Source: Caldicellulosiruptor kronotskyensis 2002
GTDB lineage: Bacteria; Bacillota; Thermoanaerobacteria; Caldicellulosiruptorales; Caldicellulosiruptoraceae
DNA: 64,000 nucleotides
Assembly: GCF_000166775.1 (NCBI RefSeq)
Contig: NC_014720.1
Span: 2,164,501-2,228,500, forward strand
Direction: 5' to 3'
Translations under genes and position numbers: made by a program
Shown here: one piece after another, positions 1 to 9,713 of the stretch
How positions within the stretch are numbered: position 1 is the stretch's first letter
Layout of the letters: each line of letters opens with the position of its first letter
The notes under the pieces: model-generated
What the model was told of the DNA's origin: nothing
Database searches by the model: none
What the model saw: the letters and a program-made list of their open reading frames with translations, nothing else

Positions 1-113
1 CTATCTTTATAATCTTCAGAAATTTTTTGTCCAAGCTCTTTTACCTTTTGCTTTATCTGCTCTTCTGTTATCAAAATTTCCTTAACTTTGAGTGATAAAT
101 CTTTCACAGTCAT
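1..113 (-). CDS. hpt: Hypoxanthine phosphoribosyltransferase, N-terminal part
   Basis: Only the first 37 or so codons lie in the window; the gene runs off the left edge. The visible protein begins MTVKDLSLKVKEILITEEQI and continues with a KVKELGQKISEDYKD segment, which resembles the N-terminus of bacterial HPRT (purine salvage, hypoxanthine/guanine to IMP/GMP). The catalytic PRPP loop is outside the window. Its ATG overlaps the tilS stop in an ATGA, so translation is probably coupled. The tilS-hpt order is common in Firmicutes and supports the call. Confidence 0.8.
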   Translation of the reverse strand, partial: MTVKDLSLKVKEILITEEQIKQKVKELGQKISEDYKD

Positions 114-1480
114 CCGTCTCCTTCCGTTTTTTGTATGTTTACTTCCAAAAAAGTATTTGAATCTGGCTTTATCTTATACTTCTGATTTATGGTAACCATG
201 TTTGAATAAATATCAAATATAGCAATCACTTCACTATCTTTTGCAAGAAGTAAAATGGAATCTCGCCACCGTTTAGGAATCTTTTTGTCGATGAACCATT
301 CTTTTAATTTTTTTTTACCCGCTTTAAGATAAATAAAATCACCATCTTTTCTTGTTCTGAGAAATAACTTTTTTTCTGCAATCTGCTGAATATCGATGTA
401 TATACTCTTCTGATTTTCTATTTTATGAGTAGTTTTAATATTAAACTTGAAATTTTTGTAAAATATTTGATGCTCCTTGTCTAAACAAATTTCAAAACAA
501 AAAGAACTTTCATCAGCTTTTCTGTAAAACACCAGCGAATCACTTTGTTTCTCAACAACCAAATCTTTATATACCTTTTTCTTGCCAGACAAAAGAAAAA
601 ACAAATCTTCAATTTCTCTTAACATATCATACGAAATTGTAGAGTTAAAATATTCAAGCATAATTTTTATAATTCTTCTTCGCAAAAATGCTGGAAGATT
701 TTTTGCTTTTTCAATATTTAAAACATAATAAACATCTTCTTTTTGAACATATTCCTGAAAATATTTCTGAGCAAGTGCTTCTATCTGGTCACTCTCTTCT
801 CTTATTATTTCGACTGTTCGAAAAATTGTATTTAACACACTTTCTCCAAATTTTTCTTTTATAAGTGGTAAGATTTCGTTTCTTACTATGTTTCTTTTAT
901 ATTTAAGACTAAAGTTTGTCTTATCGACAACAAATGGAACACTATTAAGTTTGGCATACTCTTCAATCTCTTCCCTTGAAATATTTATAAGAGGTCTTGC
1001 AATAATATCACGTACAGGAGGAACAGATGCAAGACCTTCCAAGCCACTTCCTCTGAACAGGTTCAAAAAGAAGGTTTCAACCACATCGTTTTTGTTGTGC
1101 CCCAGAAGTATTCTGTCAATGTTCAGCTCTTCTGCTACTTCATAAAAAAAACTATATCTTGCGTTTCTTCCTGCTTCCTCTTCAGAAAGTCCTTTTTCTT
1201 TTTTTAGTTTTGCAACATCAACTTTCCGCGTAATACATTTAATATTATACCTCTTGCACATTTCAATTACAAATTTCTCATCATCATCTGCCTCAGGTCT
1301 TAGCATATGATTAAGGTGTGCAACAGTTATATCCAAGTTGTACTTATCTTTTAGCCTTAAGATGCAGTCAAGCAATACCATTGAGTCAACGCCGCCAGAA
1401 CATCCTATTAACACCTTAAAACCTTCTTCTAGCATCCCATATTTCTCTATGTTACTCTTTACCTTCTCCAAAAACTCCAC
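110..1480 (-). CDS. tilS: tRNA(Ile)-lysidine synthase TilS
   Basis: TilS converts C34 of the CAU-anticodon tRNA(Ile) to lysidine, using ATP and lysine. The PP-loop motif SGGVDS lies at about residues 28-33, followed by the TilS-typical HLNHMLR and LLGHNKNDVVETFFLNLFRGSGLEGL segments. A C-terminal TilS substrate-binding region brings it to 456 residues, normal for the family. The frame is open to a TTG at 1498. I chose the GTG at 1480 because GAGGTG lies 10 nt upstream of it and the TTG has no ribosome site. The gene sits between the foldase gene and hpt, apparently in the pth-mfd-foldase-tilS-hpt operon. Confidence 0.9.
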   Translation of the reverse strand: MEFLEKVKSNIEKYGMLEEGFKVLIGCSGGVDSMVLLDCILRLKDKYNLDITVAHLNHMLRPEADDDEKFVIEMCKRYNIKCITRKVDVAKLKKEKGLSEEEAGRNARYSFFYEVAEELNIDRILLGHNKNDVVETFFLNLFRGSGLEGLASVPPVRDIIARPLINISREEIEEYAKLNSVPFVVDKTNFSLKYKRNIVRNEILPLIKEKFGESVLNTIFRTVEIIREESDQIEALAQKYFQEYVQKEDVYYVLNIEKAKNLPAFLRRRIIKIMLEYFNSTISYDMLREIEDLFFLLSGKKKVYKDLVVEKQSDSLVFYRKADESSFCFEICLDKEHQIFYKNFKFNIKTTHKIENQKSIYIDIQQIAEKKLFLRTRKDGDFIYLKAGKKKLKEWFIDKKIPKRWRDSILLLAKDSEVIAIFDIYSNMVTINQKYKIKPDSNTFLEVNIQKTEGDG

Positions 1481-1517
1481 TTTAAATTCACACCTCAAGG
1501 TTTAAAGCTAAAAACTA

Positions 1518-2525
1518 TTATATTGATACACTCTTTAGAACATCTTCAAACTTTTTTATCTTTGCTTCTTTTTTCCATTTCTCAAGCAAGCTCTGATAAT
1601 ACTCATCCTTCTTCTGACTCTCAATTGTTGACTTTATCTCATCCTTGACCTCGTTGAGAGAGAGTTGCTTTTTATCTGTTACCTTTATAATATGATACCC
1701 GTAACTTGTTTTGACAATATTGCTTATCTCGCCAATATTAAGAGAAAATGCAGCATCCTCAAATTCTTTGACCATCTGTCCTTTTCTAAAATACCCAAGG
1801 TCTCCACCTTTTTGTTTTGTTGTCTCATCTTCAGAATACTTTTGTGCGAGCTTTTCAAAGTTCTGCCCGTCTTTTATCATCTGCAAAACTTCTTCAGCCT
1901 TTTTCTTTTTTGTAGCCTCCTCTTTTGAATCATTTACTTTAAATAAAATATGGCTTGCTTTTACCTCAACAAAGTCTGATTTATGTGAACTATAATAGTT
2001 TTCTATCTCAGCATCTGTCGCTTTTTGATTTTTAGTTATCTCATCATACAACTTTGAAACGATCTGAGATTTTATTACCTGGTCCTTATATTCGTTCTCG
2101 GTTGCACCAATTGTCTGAAGATACTGCTTGAACTCAGCACCTGATTGAGAATCTGACTTGTATTGCTCAATTTGCTGGTCTATTGCCTTTTTTTCTGCCG
2201 AAGTCAAAGCAATATTTTTCCTTTTTGCCTGCTGCAGCTCAATTTGTCTTATTATAAGACCATCCAAAACATTCTCTTTTATCTGCTGCTCATATGTCTT
2301 ATCTCCAACCTTTTGTGATAAAAATGTTTTGTCAAGTCCATAGTAGTTTATTTGTGACCTATAGTTAATAGCAAACTCCTTTTTTGTTATTTTCTCGCCA
2401 TTTACTATGGCAACTGCTCTGTTTTCATCTACGTACTTTACTATTTCAGGTGTCACAGCAATAAGAATTATAAGAAGTACAACTGCTGCAATAGAAAAAA
2501 GCACAATTTTAGTTCTTTTATCCAT
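1518..2525 (-). CDS. Membrane-anchored peptidyl-prolyl isomerase (SurA/PrsA-like, PpiC domain)
   Basis: An extracytoplasmic foldase of the parvulin class. It has a positively charged start and one hydrophobic segment (about residues 7-28) with no lipobox, so it is probably a membrane anchor rather than a lipoprotein as in Bacillus PrsA. A SurA-N-like helical region (VNGEKITKKEFAINYRSQ) follows. Then comes one PpiC rotamase domain containing ASHILFKV, the GGDLGYFRKGQMVKEFEDAAF block and YGYHIIKV. The ATG at 2525 is preceded by AAGGAG; an in-frame start at 2579 adds 18 residues without a ribosome site. It lies between mfd and tilS on the same strand. Confidence 0.85.
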   Translation of the reverse strand: MDKRTKIVLFSIAAVVLLIILIAVTPEIVKYVDENRAVAIVNGEKITKKEFAINYRSQINYYGLDKTFLSQKVGDKTYEQQIKENVLDGLIIRQIELQQAKRKNIALTSAEKKAIDQQIEQYKSDSQSGAEFKQYLQTIGATENEYKDQVIKSQIVSKLYDEITKNQKATDAEIENYYSSHKSDFVEVKASHILFKVNDSKEEATKKKKAEEVLQMIKDGQNFEKLAQKYSEDETTKQKGGDLGYFRKGQMVKEFEDAAFSLNIGEISNIVKTSYGYHIIKVTDKKQLSLNEVKDEIKSTIESQKKDEYYQSLLEKWKKEAKIKKFEDVLKSVSI

Positions 2526-2619
2526 ACATCCCTTCTCCTTTGTTAAAAGTATTTTGATAATATTAATATTATAAAACAATAAAGGACTAATTTAAAGCAC
2601 CCCAATTGTAAAAACTTTT

Positions 2620-5600
2620 TTAATTTCCTTGTAAATCTTCTAAAATAGCTATTAAGGTATCAAACCAGTTATTTGCAATCAAGAGCTGTAACATATCATC
2701 CCTGTTTTGTAAATATGAAAGTCCTTTCCTTAAAAACTTCACCTTTGCAGCTTCAAGCATTTCTTTGTTCAAAAACTGAAGTTTAAAAAGACTTTCTTGA
2801 AACTGCAAAATACTTATTATCCCTGCCTTTTTACACAAACATTTCAAGTATGCAACCTTTATTAGATTATCAACCTCCTTTGGCACATCTCCAAATCTGT
2901 CTATTAGTTCATCATAAATATCGTTTATATCATCTTTTGACTCAATTGATGAAATCTTTTTGTACATATTAATTCTCTCTTTTTCATCATCAATGTAACT
3001 GCTACTAATAAATGCACTTACTTTTACATCTATTTGAGGTTCAATCTCTGGCTGTATATTTTCACCTTTAAGACGCCTTATCTCTTCTGAAAGAAGTCTT
3101 ATATACATATCATACCCAACACTGTTTATATGCCCATGCTGAAGTTTTCCAAGCAAAGACCCAGCACCTCTTATCTCAAGGTCCCTCATGGCAATTTTAA
3201 AACCAGCCCCAAGTTCTGTAAACTCTTTTATTGCAGCAAGTCTCTTTTGTGCCTGTTCAGACAGCACTTTGTCTTTTCTAAACGTAAAATACGCATACGC
3301 AAGCCTTGAAGAACGACCTACCCTCCCTCTTAGCTGATAAAGCTGAGCAAGACCAAGTCTATCACTGTCTTCCACAATAAGTGTATTGACGTTTGGCATA
3401 TCAACACCTGACTCTATAATTGTTGTACACACAAGCACATCGTACCTGCCTTCAATAAAATCAATCAATACCTCTTCAAGCTCCTCTTCAGACATCTTCC
3501 CATGAGCACATGCAATTTTCACACTGTCTCCTACAAGTTTTTGTAGTTTAGCTGCCACTTCTTGTATGTCTTTTACCCTGTTGTAAAGATAAAATACCTG
3601 ACCTCCTCTTGAAATTTCTTTCAAAATAGCCTCCTTTATTATCCTTTCATTGTACTCAAGCACAAATGTCTGCACAGGAAACCTGTCTTCCGGCGGGTCT
3701 TCAATCACACTCAAATCCCTAATTCCCAAAAGTGCCATGTTAAGTGTCCTTGGTATAGGTGTTGCGGTGAGGGTCAAAACATCAACATTTGTTTTTAGCT
3801 TTTTAATCTTCTCTTTTGCTTCTACGCCAAACTTGTGCTCTTCATCAATAATCAAAAGACCAAGGTCTTTGAACTTAACATCGCTTGAAAGTAGCCTGTG
3901 CGTACCAATCACAATGTCAATTGTACCTTCTTTTAATCCTTTTATTATCTTCTTTTGTTGTGTCTCATTTTTTAAACGCGAGAGAACTTCAATTGTTACT
4001 GGAAAATCTTTCATTCGTGCAGAAAATGTCATGTAATGCTGTTGCGCAAGAATGGTTGTAGGAACAAGTACTGCCACCTGTTTTGAATCCATCACAGCTT
4101 TGAACGCCGCTCTCATTGCAACCTCGGTCTTGCCATATCCAACATCGCCGCAAAGTATCCTGTCCATCGGCTTTTCGCTTTCCATATCTCTTTTTATTTC
4201 TTCTATTGCCTGAAGCTGACCTTCTGTCTCTGTATATGGAAACTTCTCCTCAAACTCTTTCTGCCAGAGGGTATCTTTTGAAAATTTGAAACCCTTCCCA
4301 AGCTGCCTTTTTGCATAAAGCTCAACCAAGTCTTTTGCCACAAGCTCAAGAGATTTTCTTACCTTCTGTTTTTGCTTTTGCCACTCTTGTGACCCAAGCT
4401 TAGATAGTTTTGGCTGTACATCATCTGTTCCAATATACTTTTCAATCACATCTAAGTTAGTTGTTGGGACATATAAATAAGAAGAGTTAGCATATTCAAG
4501 CTTTACATACTCTTTTGTTGTGCCTTCGACAGTAATCTTTTCAAACCCTAAGAATTTGCCAATACCATATGTCCTGTGAACAACAAAATCTCCAGGTTTT
4601 AAATCTTCAATAGTATAAAAGGCATCCTTTTTAGATTTTACCCTCTTTTTTGTCTCATTTTCCTTCTTCTTTTCAAGGTGGAAAAACGAAAGATAAACCA
4701 ATTTGAGATCTTGCACCTCAATGCCTTTTTCAATAGACCGGGCTATTAAATACACTCCCGTTCTTTCTACTTCTGGTTCTTCAGCCTCAGAAAACTGTAT
4801 ATCTTCTTTTAAAAGTGCATCAGCCAAGTCCTCAAGTGATGTTCGACTTCCTGTAAAGATGTTTATGGTATATCTTTTGGACATGTAATACTTCAAATCG
4901 TCTATTAAAACTTCCTTCTGCCCATTATAAGAAGGAAGCTCCCTTAAAAAATTGAAAGAAATGATATCTTTGAGTTCAAGCTCCTTTATAGCTGAGACAA
5001 ATGTTTGAAGAATTATCGACCTCGAAAGCTTTTCTAAAACTTCGCTTGTGGTAAAATAACACTCTGCCATTTTTGGAAGCACAAATCCTTTTTCTAAAAG
5101 GTCTGAAAACATCTCTTGTATCTCTTGTTCGAAAGCTTTCAAGCTGCTATAAACTTGGTTGTACTCGTCAACAAAGATAAGACATTCACCAAAAATATCG
5201 ACAACTGAGAAAAATTGTTGGTAGTAATAGGGATACAATCTTTCAACATTTAGTTGAAGTTCTTCTACAACCTCTCTGAAACTCTCCTCTAAATTTTTTC
5301 TGCCATCTTCCTTCAATTTCAATTTCATTTTTTTGTAGTCTTCCTTAACGCGTTTTAAACCTTCTGAAAAGTCCTCTTCCAAATCCCACTCAATTGCCTT
5401 GTAAATCTTCATACTATTTATTCTTTCAAAAGACTTCTGAGTTTCAACATCAAAAAGTCTAATTGTGTCTATCGTATCTCCAAAAAACTCAATCCTCACA
5501 GGGTATTTACTTGCTACAGGATATATATCAACTATGCCACCCTTTTGCGAAAACTGTCCTTTTTTTTCGACAGTTTTCACTCTTTCATATCCGAATTTTA

Positions 5601-6045
5601 AAAGCTTTTCTATAAGGATTTCAAGCTGAATGTCATGACCTTCTGTGAGATGGATATAATCAAACTTTAAATCTGTGTACTTTTCAAAAAGGTTCTGGCT
5701 ACTTAATATGAGAACATCAAAACCGTCCTCAAAAATCTTTACTAACTGCTCTATTCTACTAATTTCAGAATCCCTGCTCTTTGCAAAAGATGCAATATAT
5801 GGATTTTCTCTTTCCTGCAGGCTCACAACACAACTAAAAATGTTTTTAAACCTTCTTTCCCACTCAAGCTTTGCTCTTTGAGTTGTGATAAACAACGCCT
5901 TTTTGTTAAACTTTTCACATAGAGACTTGACCACAAGCGCCTTCCCCATCTCGCCAAGGCCTGTAACAACAAGAGGAAGGCTCTTTTTTACTACATCTTC
6001 TTCAAGCCTTTTGAAACTTTCAAGTTTTTCTAAAACCTTTAACAA
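2620..6045 (-). CDS. mfd: Transcription-repair coupling factor Mfd
   Basis: Mfd removes RNA polymerase stalled at DNA lesions and recruits UvrA. The length of 1141 residues is full size. Visible in order are an N-terminal UvrB-like region, a CarD-like RNA-polymerase-interacting domain (LKPGDFVVHRTYGIGKFLGF, near residue 490), and superfamily 2 helicase motifs: Walker A GDVGYGKTEVA near residue 630, DEEH near 733, and TATPIPRTLNMAL. The TRG motif region (HGKMSEEELEEVLIDF and QLRGRVGRS) and a C-terminal TRCF domain follow. The start is 3 nt from the pth stop, consistent with co-transcription. Confidence 0.97.
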   Translation of the reverse strand: MLKVLEKLESFKRLEEDVVKKSLPLVVTGLGEMGKALVVKSLCEKFNKKALFITTQRAKLEWERRFKNIFSCVVSLQERENPYIASFAKSRDSEISRIEQLVKIFEDGFDVLILSSQNLFEKYTDLKFDYIHLTEGHDIQLEILIEKLLKFGYERVKTVEKKGQFSQKGGIVDIYPVASKYPVRIEFFGDTIDTIRLFDVETQKSFERINSMKIYKAIEWDLEEDFSEGLKRVKEDYKKMKLKLKEDGRKNLEESFREVVEELQLNVERLYPYYYQQFFSVVDIFGECLIFVDEYNQVYSSLKAFEQEIQEMFSDLLEKGFVLPKMAECYFTTSEVLEKLSRSIILQTFVSAIKELELKDIISFNFLRELPSYNGQKEVLIDDLKYYMSKRYTINIFTGSRTSLEDLADALLKEDIQFSEAEEPEVERTGVYLIARSIEKGIEVQDLKLVYLSFFHLEKKKENETKKRVKSKKDAFYTIEDLKPGDFVVHRTYGIGKFLGFEKITVEGTTKEYVKLEYANSSYLYVPTTNLDVIEKYIGTDDVQPKLSKLGSQEWQKQKQKVRKSLELVAKDLVELYAKRQLGKGFKFSKDTLWQKEFEEKFPYTETEGQLQAIEEIKRDMESEKPMDRILCGDVGYGKTEVAMRAAFKAVMDSKQVAVLVPTTILAQQHYMTFSARMKDFPVTIEVLSRLKNETQQKKIIKGLKEGTIDIVIGTHRLLSSDVKFKDLGLLIIDEEHKFGVEAKEKIKKLKTNVDVLTLTATPIPRTLNMALLGIRDLSVIEDPPEDRFPVQTFVLEYNERIIKEAILKEISRGGQVFYLYNRVKDIQEVAAKLQKLVGDSVKIACAHGKMSEEELEEVLIDFIEGRYDVLVCTTIIESGVDMPNVNTLIVEDSDRLGLAQLYQLRGRVGRSSRLAYAYFTFRKDKVLSEQAQKRLAAIKEFTELGAGFKIAMRDLEIRGAGSLLGKLQHGHINSVGYDMYIRLLSEEIRRLKGENIQPEIEPQIDVKVSAFISSSYIDDEKERINMYKKISSIESKDDINDIYDELIDRFGDVPKEVDNLIKVAYLKCLCKKAGIISILQFQESLFKLQFLNKEMLEAAKVKFLRKGLSYLQNRDDMLQLLIANNWFDTLIAILEDLQGN

Positions 6046-6048
6046 AGC

Positions 6049-6618
6049 CTACACCACCACATCTCCGTTTATATAATTCATTGCCCTATCTATATCACTT
6101 TCAAGCAAGATTTTTATGCCGTTTGATGCTTTTTCAATTGCTCTGAATATCTTCTCTTTTTCACCATCTTCAAATTCAGACAAAACATATTTCACCATAT
6201 CATATTTTGGAACACCAATACCTATTCTGATTCTTGGAAATTCTTCTGTACCAAGGCACTGTATTATTGATTTTACACCGTTGTGCCCTCCATCAGACCC
6301 TTTTTTCCTCATCTTCACAACTCCAACATCAAAGGCTATATCATCGTAAATCACAATAAGCTTTTCAGTCTTTATCTTATAAAAGTTTACTGCCTCTATG
6401 ATACTTTCTCCACTTGCGTTCATATATGTCATTGGCTTTAAAAGCAAAACTTTTTTACCGGCATATTCAAAGCTGCCAACCAAACCTTTGAACTTTATTT
6501 TATCTACCTTTGTATTGAAAAGCTGAGCTAAATAGTCAATCGCCAAAAAACCTGCATTGTGTCTTGTAAAGATATATTTTTCACCAGGATTCCCAAGTCC
6601 TGCAATGATATAATCCAA
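6049..6618 (-). CDS. pth: Peptidyl-tRNA hydrolase
   Basis: It releases peptides from prematurely dissociated peptidyl-tRNA. At 189 residues it has the usual size. GLGNPGEKYIFTRHNAGF carries the catalytic His20. MTYMNASGESI and the IVIYDDIAFDVG block, holding the second catalytic acid, are present, as are the GGHNGVKSI and RIRIGIG segments. The start is a TTG at 6618 with AAGGAG about 11 nt upstream. The gene begins only about 30 nt after the prs terminator, leaving little room for its own promoter, so read-through from prs is likely. Confidence 0.95.
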   Translation of the reverse strand: MDYIIAGLGNPGEKYIFTRHNAGFLAIDYLAQLFNTKVDKIKFKGLVGSFEYAGKKVLLLKPMTYMNASGESIIEAVNFYKIKTEKLIVIYDDIAFDVGVVKMRKKGSDGGHNGVKSIIQCLGTEEFPRIRIGIGVPKYDMVKYVLSEFEDGEKEKIFRAIEKASNGIKILLESDIDRAMNYINGDVVV

Positions 6619-6648
6619 TTCCTACTCACTCCTTTTATTTATAAAAAC

Positions 6649-6682
6649 AGGCTGCCTTTTAAAATACATCAAAAGACAGCCT
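6649..6682 (-). terminator. Rho-independent terminator after prs
   Basis: On the minus strand the stem AGGCTGTCTTTT pairs with AAAAGGCAGCCT (one G-U) across a 10-nt loop and is followed by GTTTTTATAAAT. It lies between the prs stop and the pth start. Confidence 0.75.
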
Positions 6683-6708
6683 TTACTTATCTTCTTTGAG
6701 AGTAATTC

Positions 6709-7686
6709 TTATCTGTTCCCTTTTGTGCTTATATATTCATCAAAAAGGGTAGAAATAGCCACATCTTCGTATATTCTTGTTATTGCTTCAGCAAAAAGGC
6801 TTGCAACAGACAACACCTTTATCTTATCAATCCTTTTTTCAGGCGGAAGAGGAATGGTGTTGAGCACAACAAGCTCTTTAATAGGCGACTGTTGTATCCT
6901 CTCAACAGCAGGTCCGGATAAAACCGGGTGCGTACAACACGCGTAAACTTCTTTTGCACCATAATCCATAAGTGCCTGAGCTGCTGCAACAATTGTGCCT
7001 GCCGTATCTATCATGTCGTCAACCATCAAACATGTCTTGTCTTTCACATCACCGATTATATTCATAATCTCGGCAACGTTTGCTTTGGGCCTTCTTTTGT
7101 CAACTATGGCAAGTGGCAGGTCAAGCTTTGTTGCAAAGTTGCGTGCACGTGTCACACTTCCAAGGTCTGGCGATACAACAACAGCATTCTCTAAGTTCAC
7201 ATTTTCCATAAAATATTTTGCTAAAATCGGAACACCAATTAGATGGTCAAGTGGTATATCAAAAAACCCTTGAATTTGAGGTGCATGAAGGTCCATTGTC
7301 AGGACCCTATCTGCCCCTGCAGATGTTATCAAATTTGCAACAAGTTTTGCTGTGATTGGGTCGCGTGCTCGTGCTTTTCTGTCCTGTCTTGCATATCCAT
7401 AGTATGGTATCACAGCCGTAATTCTTCCTGCAGAAGCTCTTTTGAAAGCGTCAATCATGATTAAAAGTTCCATCAGATTTTCATTCACGGGATGACAGGT
7501 TGACTGGACTACAAAAACATCTGCACCTCGCACAGTTTCGTTTATTCTAACTGATATCTCACCGTCTGAAAACCTGCCAATCTCTGCATCCCCAAGTTTC
7601 TTGCCCAAGTGACTGGCTATCTCTTCTGCAAGCTCCTTGTTTGAATTACCAGTAAATATTTTTATCTCTTTACCATGTGTTATCAC
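6709..7686 (-). CDS. prs: Ribose-phosphate pyrophosphokinase (PRPP synthetase)
   Basis: It makes PRPP from ribose 5-phosphate and ATP, feeding purine, pyrimidine, NAD and His/Trp pathways; here it would serve hpt and upp nearby. The ATP-site flexible loop ([23 protein letters not shown]), the metal-binding [11 protein letters not shown] segment, and the PRPP loop [14 protein letters not shown] are all visible. The frame is open to a TTG at 7737. I chose the GTG at 7686, which has GGGGG 8 nt upstream and gives 325 residues, close to the family's 315-319. The glmU-prs order is conserved in Firmicutes. Confidence 0.95.
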   Translation of the reverse strand: MITHGKEIKIFTGNSNKELAEEIASHLGKKLGDAEIGRFSDGEISVRINETVRGADVFVVQSTCHPVNENLMELLIMIDAFKRASAGRITAVIPYYGYARQDRKARARDPITAKLVANLITSAGADRVLTMDLHAPQIQGFFDIPLDHLIGVPILAKYFMENVNLENAVVVSPDLGSVTRARNFATKLDLPLAIVDKRRPKANVAEIMNIIGDVKDKTCLMVDDMIDTAGTIVAAAQALMDYGAKEVYACCTHPVLSGPAVERIQQSPIKELVVLNTIPLPPEKRIDKIKVLSVASLFAEAITRIYEDVAISTLFDEYISTKGNR

Positions 7687-7742
7687 TTTCTTTACCCCCA
7701 GCACAAAAGTTAATTTTTCTACCCTTTTCCTACGCAAACTAT

Positions 7743-7748
7743 ATTATA
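7743..7748 (-). promoter_or_regulatory. Probable -10 box for prs
   Basis: TATAAT on the minus strand about 57 nt upstream of the chosen prs start, in the gap after glmU. No convincing -35 box was seen at 17 nt. Confidence 0.35.
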
Positions 7749-7803
7749 ACACAAAATATTGAATAAATTTATTTTAAAATGTCTACAAAATCTATTCATT
7801 TTA

Positions 7804-9201
7804 TTATTTATTATTGTGGCTCTCATACATCTTCTTGCGCCTTAAAACCCAGCCTTCTTTTATAGTCTGCCTTTCACGGGCAATCGCAAGAGCATCTGCA
7901 GGAACATCATCTGTGATTGTAGAACCTGCCGCAATGTAGGCGTTCTTCCCAATTTTAACAGGTGCTACAAGATTCGAGTTGCAGCCAATAAACGCATTGT
8001 CTTCAACCACTGTTCTGTGCTTTTTATACCCATCGTAGTTTACAAATATGGTCCCGCAACCCAAATTCACATTTTCGCCAATGTCAGCATCTCCGATGTA
8101 TGTAAGATGAGCTGACTTTGTGTTTCTGCCCACCTTTGAGTTTTTCACCTCAACAAAGTTGCCAATCTTGACTCCTTCTTCCAAGATGCTGTTTGGACGC
8201 AAGTGAGCATAAGGTCCAACCTTTACATTGTCTTTTATCTCAGAATCCTCAATCACCGAAAACCACACATGGCACTTGTTGCCTATTTTTGAATTTACAA
8301 TGTATGAGTTTGGTCCAATTACGCACTCTTCCCCTATTGTAGTGTTGCCAAGTATGAATGTGCCGGGATATATCACTGTGTCTTTACCTATCTGCACATC
8401 TGGATGAATATAGACAGAATAAATATCTATCATTTGAACACCTTCTGCAAGGTGTTTTTTATTTATTCTTATTTTAAGCTCCTGCTCAGCCAAAAATAAT
8501 TCATATCTTGAGTTAATACCCATGACCTCAAAATTATCATCACATGCAATTTTTACTACCTTCTTGCCTTCTTTATTTAGTATCTCAATGCTGTCTGTAA
8601 GATAATACTCGTGCTGGCTGTTGTTATTGTCTATCTTTGTTAAAACACTTGCAAGTGCATTTCTTTCAAAGCAATAAAATCCTGGATTTATTTCTTTTAT
8701 TCGCCTTTGCTCATCTGTTGCATCCTTCTCCTCGACAATCTTTAAAACATTACCATTCTCATCAGAAATTATTCTCCCATAACCATACGGATTTTCGAAG
8801 ATGGCAGTCAAAAGACAGAGCGATGCGTTCTCCTTCTTTCTTTTTTCAGAAATTCTTTTTAGTGTATCTGCTTTAATAAAAGGTGCATCTGCGTAAAGAA
8901 CAAATACATCTTCCGCCTGCTTTGAAACCATCTCCATTGCACACATCACCGCGTGGGCAGTCCCAAGCTGCTTTTCTTGATGAGCAAATTTTACATTCCT
9001 GCCTTCTAATACCTTGCAGACATCCTCTTTTTTGTTGCCGACAACAACTACTATCTCGCTATTTTCAAAGTTTTTCTCAATCTCGTCAATCAGATAAAGT
9101 ATCATTGGTTTTCCCATTATTTTTTGAACAACCTTAGAATACTTTGACTTCATTCTTTTGCCTTCACCAGCAGCAAGTACAATAAACGCTTGACTTTTCA
9201 T
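7804..9201 (-). CDS. glmU: Bifunctional GlmU (UDP-GlcNAc pyrophosphorylase / GlcN-1-P acetyltransferase)
   Basis: GlmU makes UDP-N-acetylglucosamine for peptidoglycan in two steps. The N-terminal uridyltransferase half carries LAAGEGKRMKSKYSKVVQ and later YADAPFI. The C-terminal half (from about residue 250) is a left-handed beta helix of hexapeptide repeats (IGKDTVIYPGTFILGNTTIG and onward), including NFVEVKNSKVG, HLTYIGDADIG and NLGCGTIFVNYDG with acetyl-CoA site residues. At 465 residues it is full length. It lies 15 nt after the dCMP deaminase gene and precedes prs; with murA upstream it forms part of a cell-wall-precursor and nucleotide cluster. Confidence 0.97.
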   Translation of the reverse strand: MKSQAFIVLAAGEGKRMKSKYSKVVQKIMGKPMILYLIDEIEKNFENSEIVVVVGNKKEDVCKVLEGRNVKFAHQEKQLGTAHAVMCAMEMVSKQAEDVFVLYADAPFIKADTLKRISEKRKKENASLCLLTAIFENPYGYGRIISDENGNVLKIVEEKDATDEQRRIKEINPGFYCFERNALASVLTKIDNNNSQHEYYLTDSIEILNKEGKKVVKIACDDNFEVMGINSRYELFLAEQELKIRINKKHLAEGVQMIDIYSVYIHPDVQIGKDTVIYPGTFILGNTTIGEECVIGPNSYIVNSKIGNKCHVWFSVIEDSEIKDNVKVGPYAHLRPNSILEEGVKIGNFVEVKNSKVGRNTKSAHLTYIGDADIGENVNLGCGTIFVNYDGYKKHRTVVEDNAFIGCNSNLVAPVKIGKNAYIAAGSTITDDVPADALAIARERQTIKEGWVLRRKKMYESHNNK

Positions 9202-9216
9202 TTCAAACCACCTTCA

Positions 9217-9663
9217 CTATTTTTCTTCAAACTTTATCACCTCTATCCCCGCTTCTTTAAATATCTGCTGACTCATTTCATCTGGATACGAACCTTTATA
9301 TATAACCTTCTTTATCCCTGCGTTTACTATCATCTTTGCACATATTACACAAGGATATGTTGTTGTGTAAATTACACTTCCATCTATCACAACACCCATT
9401 TTTGCTGCCTGGATTATAGCGTTTTGTTCTGCATGAAGTCCTCTGCAAAGCTCATGTCTCTGACCTGAAGGAACATTTAACTTTTCTCTTAAGCACCCAA
9501 CCTCGTCACAGTGAGGAATACCTGTGGGTGCTCCATTGTAGCCTGTTGCAAGAATCCTTTTGTCTTTTACGATCAAAGCCCCAACCTTTCTTCTGAGGCA
9601 AGTGGAGCGCTCTTTTACTATATCCACAATCTGCATAAAGTATTCGTCCCATGTAGGTCTCAT
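9217..9663 (-). CDS. dCMP deaminase / ComEB-type cytidine deaminase
   Basis: A zinc-dependent deaminase that probably converts dCMP to dUMP for dTMP synthesis; the Bacillus homologue is ComEB. Zinc ligands are visible as HAEQNAI and [15 protein letters not shown], and the extra [10 protein letters not shown] segment is typical of dCMP deaminases. The frame can begin at 9711. The ATG at 9663 ([10 protein letters not shown]) has GGAGG 9 nt upstream, matches family N-termini and gives 148 residues. It sits between upp and glmU. Confidence 0.9.
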   Translation of the reverse strand: MRPTWDEYFMQIVDIVKERSTCLRRKVGALIVKDKRILATGYNGAPTGIPHCDEVGCLREKLNVPSGQRHELCRGLHAEQNAIIQAAKMGVVIDGSVIYTTTYPCVICAKMIVNAGIKKVIYKGSYPDEMSQQIFKEAGIEVIKFEEK

Positions 9664-9713
9664 CTTAAAATTCCTCCATCCAGCTTCTCTGAATCTTTCC
9701 CAAACTTTCACCG

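Noticed and set aside
3650-4036. A 128-codon plus-strand frame inside mfd
   Set aside because: Antisense to the helicase domain of mfd, with no ribosome site or recognisable domain.
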